The notes under the pieces are model-generated. The model was given only the letters and a program-made list of their open reading frames with translations, did no database searches and was not told the origin of the DNA. Below are positions 62,224-64,000 of a stretch of DNA of 64,000 bases, one piece after another. Made by a program: the position numbers and the translations under genes. Origin of the DNA: Rheinheimera hassiensis (lineage in GTDB: Bacteria; Pseudomonadota; Gammaproteobacteria; Enterobacterales; Alteromonadaceae); contig NZ_JAKUJZ010000004.1 of NCBI RefSeq assembly GCF_022436675.1, positions 460,886-524,885 of the forward strand, given 5' to 3'. The first letter of the stretch is position 1, and each line of letters starts with the position of its first letter.

Positions 62224-62256
62224 TTTCGGCGTGATCTGACGAGTATTGGTGAATCA

Positions 62257-62568
62257 ATGGAAAATGCATCTTTGGATAAATCCTGTTGGTATCGACCAAT
62301 CAGCTATTTGTGCTTATTTTTGTTACTTATTAATTTGTGGCTGGGATATGTACTTGGATTGAATAGAGCTTTCGGATCATCACCTGAGTTATTCGCTTTG
62401 ACATTTTCGATGGTCAGAGCATTAGCTATTCCACTATTTGTCGTATTGGTTTTCCAGATATTTAAACCTATGCGTACTTCAATAATGCGGTGGAGGTCTT
62501 TCGGTGCCATATCTATATTGATTTTTATTTCAGTATCAGAAGCTTTTAAATTTTCATGGCAAATATAA
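62257..62568 (+). CDS. cassette 9: multi-helix membrane protein
   Basis: A 103-residue protein with three predicted membrane helices (about 15-35, 43-65, 79-98). The ATG at 62257 (MENASLDKS) is preferred because the longer frame begins inside attC8. It ends one base before the attC9 left core closes. Function unknown. Confidence 0.65.
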   Translation: MENASLDKSCWYRPISYLCLFLLLINLWLGYVLGLNRAFGSSPELFALTFSMVRALAIPLFVVLVFQIFKPMRTSIMRWRSFGAISILIFISVSEAFKFSWQI

Positions 62569-62652
62569 CAAGGCAGTCAGCAACGCCCACTGCGTGGGCT
62601 GGACCTCAAACCCGCTACGCGGCTTTTTCGGCCGCTGCTGGCGGCGTTAGCA
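62563..62652 (+). repeat. attC9
   Basis: Left core ATATAAC (62563-62569), right core GTTAGCA (62646-62652), 90 bases. Inner arms CAGTCAGCAACGCCC / GGCCGCTGCTGGCGG. Confidence 0.87.
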
Positions 62653-62676
62653 ATTCAATCAAGATTTGGAGTTTTT

Positions 62677-63225
62677 TTGATTATATGGAAATTAAAAAGA
62701 CAATGTCAGTCTGACTTCGACGATGGTATGTCTAGATCGAGCATCTTTGAGAAATATTCCGGAAACGGACTAACTGAGAAAAAACTAGCATCAGCTGTAT
62801 CGTCTATAAAGGATGCTGCTCTGATAAGAAAATATAGATTTCTTAACTATGTAGTAGTTGGAATCATGATGCTTCTTTTTATAACAATGACATTTTCATT
62901 TTATGAAATATCAAGATCAGGTGAAGTTGCGGCTACTACTCTTGTTTCTATTATTGTGATTCTTTTTGCTAGTTTAATTTACGGTATTTTAAAAAATCAC
63001 CATCAGGCATATTTTATTTATGCAATTCTGACAACAATGAAACTTCCAACTCATATTGATGGGTTCGGAAGTGATTTAACAACAAACATCATTGAGTTAG
63101 GTTTGGCATTATTTTTAGTCAGTAGCTTATGGTTTCTTAAAATTAAATTATTTCCATATATGAGCTTGTCAGGTGATCCAAAGAAAAATGCTGATGGCAA
63201 ATATCTAGTAGCAGTGAATAGCTAA
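62677..63225 (+). CDS. cassette 10: membrane protein with helical head
   Basis: A 182-residue protein. A charged N-terminal part (WKLKRQCQSDFDDGMSRSSIFEKYSGNGLTEKKL) resembles a small DNA- or protein-binding helix set and is followed by four membrane helices (about 57-76, 86-105, 109-122, 138-157). TTG start at 62677 behind GGAG. A+T rich. Function unknown. Confidence 0.7.
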   Translation: MIIWKLKRQCQSDFDDGMSRSSIFEKYSGNGLTEKKLASAVSSIKDAALIRKYRFLNYVVVGIMMLLFITMTFSFYEISRSGEVAATTLVSIIVILFASLIYGILKNHHQAYFIYAILTTMKLPTHIDGFGSDLTTNIIELGLALFLVSSLWFLKIKLFPYMSLSGDPKKNADGKYLVAVNS

Positions 63226-63300
63226 CAAGCACCTTAAACAACGCGGCCTTAGGCCGCTGGACTCGCAACAAGTTGCTCGCCGTTTAGGCGGGCGTTGAGG
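63220..63300 (+). repeat. attC10, abutting the IS element
   Basis: Left core AGCTAAC (63220-63226). Inner segment 63256-63281 is identical to part of attC3. The right core reads GTTGAGG (63294-63300) and departs from GTTRRRY at the last base, exactly where the IS sequence appears to begin. Confidence 0.75.
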
Positions 63301-64000
63301 CTGTAGAAAAACCTCTTTTCACGCGATCGAGTTTGTGATCAAATAGTGTTGTCTGATTAAAAAATGGACAGCGCCTAATGCCTAAATATATCCCTTACGA
63401 TTACAACCAAAGCTCCATGGTGGTGATTAACTATCTCGACCAACTGCAGCCTGGCACTTTTGAACATGCCATCCATTACTTGATTGATAACAAACTCGAC
63501 CTGTCGATATTTCACACCAAATACCAGAATGAAGATAACGGCCGCCCGGCCTATGCCCCTGCGGTTCTGCTAAAAATCATACTGTTTGCTTACTCCAAAG
63601 GCATCACCTCCAGCCGTGAAATACAGTGGTGCTGCGAAACCAATATTATTTTTAAAGCACTGTCGTGCGATACAGTGCCGCACTTTACGACGATAGCGGC
63701 GTTTGTCAGCGGCTCGTCACTGCAAATAGCGCAGCTGTTTGAGCAGGTGTTGTTGGTCTGCCATCAGCAAGGATTATTAGGCAATGAGTTGTTCGCCATT
63801 GATGGATGCAAAATGTCCTCTAACGCCGCTAAGGAATGGTCTGGCACCTTTAAAGAGTTGGCGGCGAAGCGGGATAAATTAAAACGGCAAATTTGCTACC
63901 ACTTGGAGCAACATAAGAAGCTCGATGAACAAGCCAATGCTGATGAAGTGCGTAAAGCGCGACATCAACAAAGTATCGACACGCTGAATAAAGCGCATGA
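63301..64000 (+). mobile_element. IS1182-type insertion sequence, left part
   Basis: From about 63297 the sequence changes to an IS left end (GGCTGTAGAAAAACCTC...) with a 77-base leader and then the transposase gene. The right end lies outside the window, so terminal repeats and target duplication cannot be checked. Confidence 0.7.
63378..64000 (+). CDS. IS1182 family transposase (partial, open at window end)
   Basis: The 5' 207 codons of a transposase, starting MPKYIPYDYNQSSMVVINYL. The DUF772-type N-terminal domain (APAVLLKIILFAYSKGITSSREIQWCCETN) and the first catalytic Asp region (LFAIDGCKMSSNAAKEWSGT) identify the IS1182/IS5-like DDE group. A Lys/Gln-rich coiled coil follows (AAKRDKLKRQICYHLEQHKK), the insertion domain typical of IS1182. 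No stop or frameshift is seen to the window edge. Confidence 0.88.
   Translation, partial: MPKYIPYDYNQSSMVVINYLDQLQPGTFEHAIHYLIDNKLDLSIFHTKYQNEDNGRPAYAPAVLLKIILFAYSKGITSSREIQWCCETNIIFKALSCDTVPHFTTIAAFVSGSSLQIAQLFEQVLLVCHQQGLLGNELFAIDGCKMSSNAAKEWSGTFKELAAKRDKLKRQICYHLEQHKKLDEQANADEVRKARHQQSIDTLNKAH

Noticed and set aside
1..64000. CRISPR arrays, tRNA and rRNA genes
   Set aside because: I looked for regularly spaced repeats and conserved RNA features on both strands and saw none; the only repeated family is the attC sites, whose spacing and inner sequence vary.

Overview
The window reads as a gammaproteobacterial chromosome of the Rheinheimera/Alishewanella type. This is an inference from the core gene order isc - ndk - rlmN - pilF - rodZ - ispG - hisS - yfgM - bamB - der and from protein similarity to Alteromonadales and related groups; no rRNA or other marker gene is present to fix the genus. 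Three blocks are visible. (1) Positions 1-22240 are most of a Mu-like transposable prophage read right to left. It starts with a LexA-type repressor on the + strand (21439), then on the - strand come Ner, the MuA DDE transposase, the MuB ATPase, early genes, GemA, the Mor activator, a lipoprotein cargo gene, lysozyme, holin, the terminases, portal, gpF, protease/scaffold, major head protein, connector genes, sheath and tail tube. The rest of the tail genes and the right end lie outside the window. (2) Positions 22380-58600 are core chromosome: a chemoreceptor, sixA, a higBA toxin-antitoxin pair, purH, fis-dusB (- strand), prkB, an extracellular nuclease, purD, an exported methyltransferase, trmJ-cysE, the complete isc operon with two IscR-type sites at its promoter, a porin plus a small periplasmic binding protein, ndk, rlmN, an unusual pilF-LysM fusion, rodZ, ispG, hisS, yfgM, bamB, der, an ldcA-type decarboxylase, fpr, ccdAB and a chaC-like gene. 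(3) Positions about 58748-63300 are an array of integron gene cassettes: at least ten attC sites plus one upstream attC-like site, all in one orientation and separating small, mostly unknown genes, several of them membrane proteins. No integron integrase is present in the window, so the array looks like a CALIN (cluster of attC sites lacking an integrase). It is closed on the right by an IS1182-type transposase gene that runs off the window and whose element starts at the last attC core. The most interesting items are the integrase-less cassette array and its contents (a small protein with two CxxxC motifs, ORF-poor cassettes, an IS at an attC core), the PilF-LysM fusion, the Mu repressor that joins the MuA-type DNA-binding domain to a LexA-type autoprotease, and the structured non-coding gap in the middle of the phage head operon.
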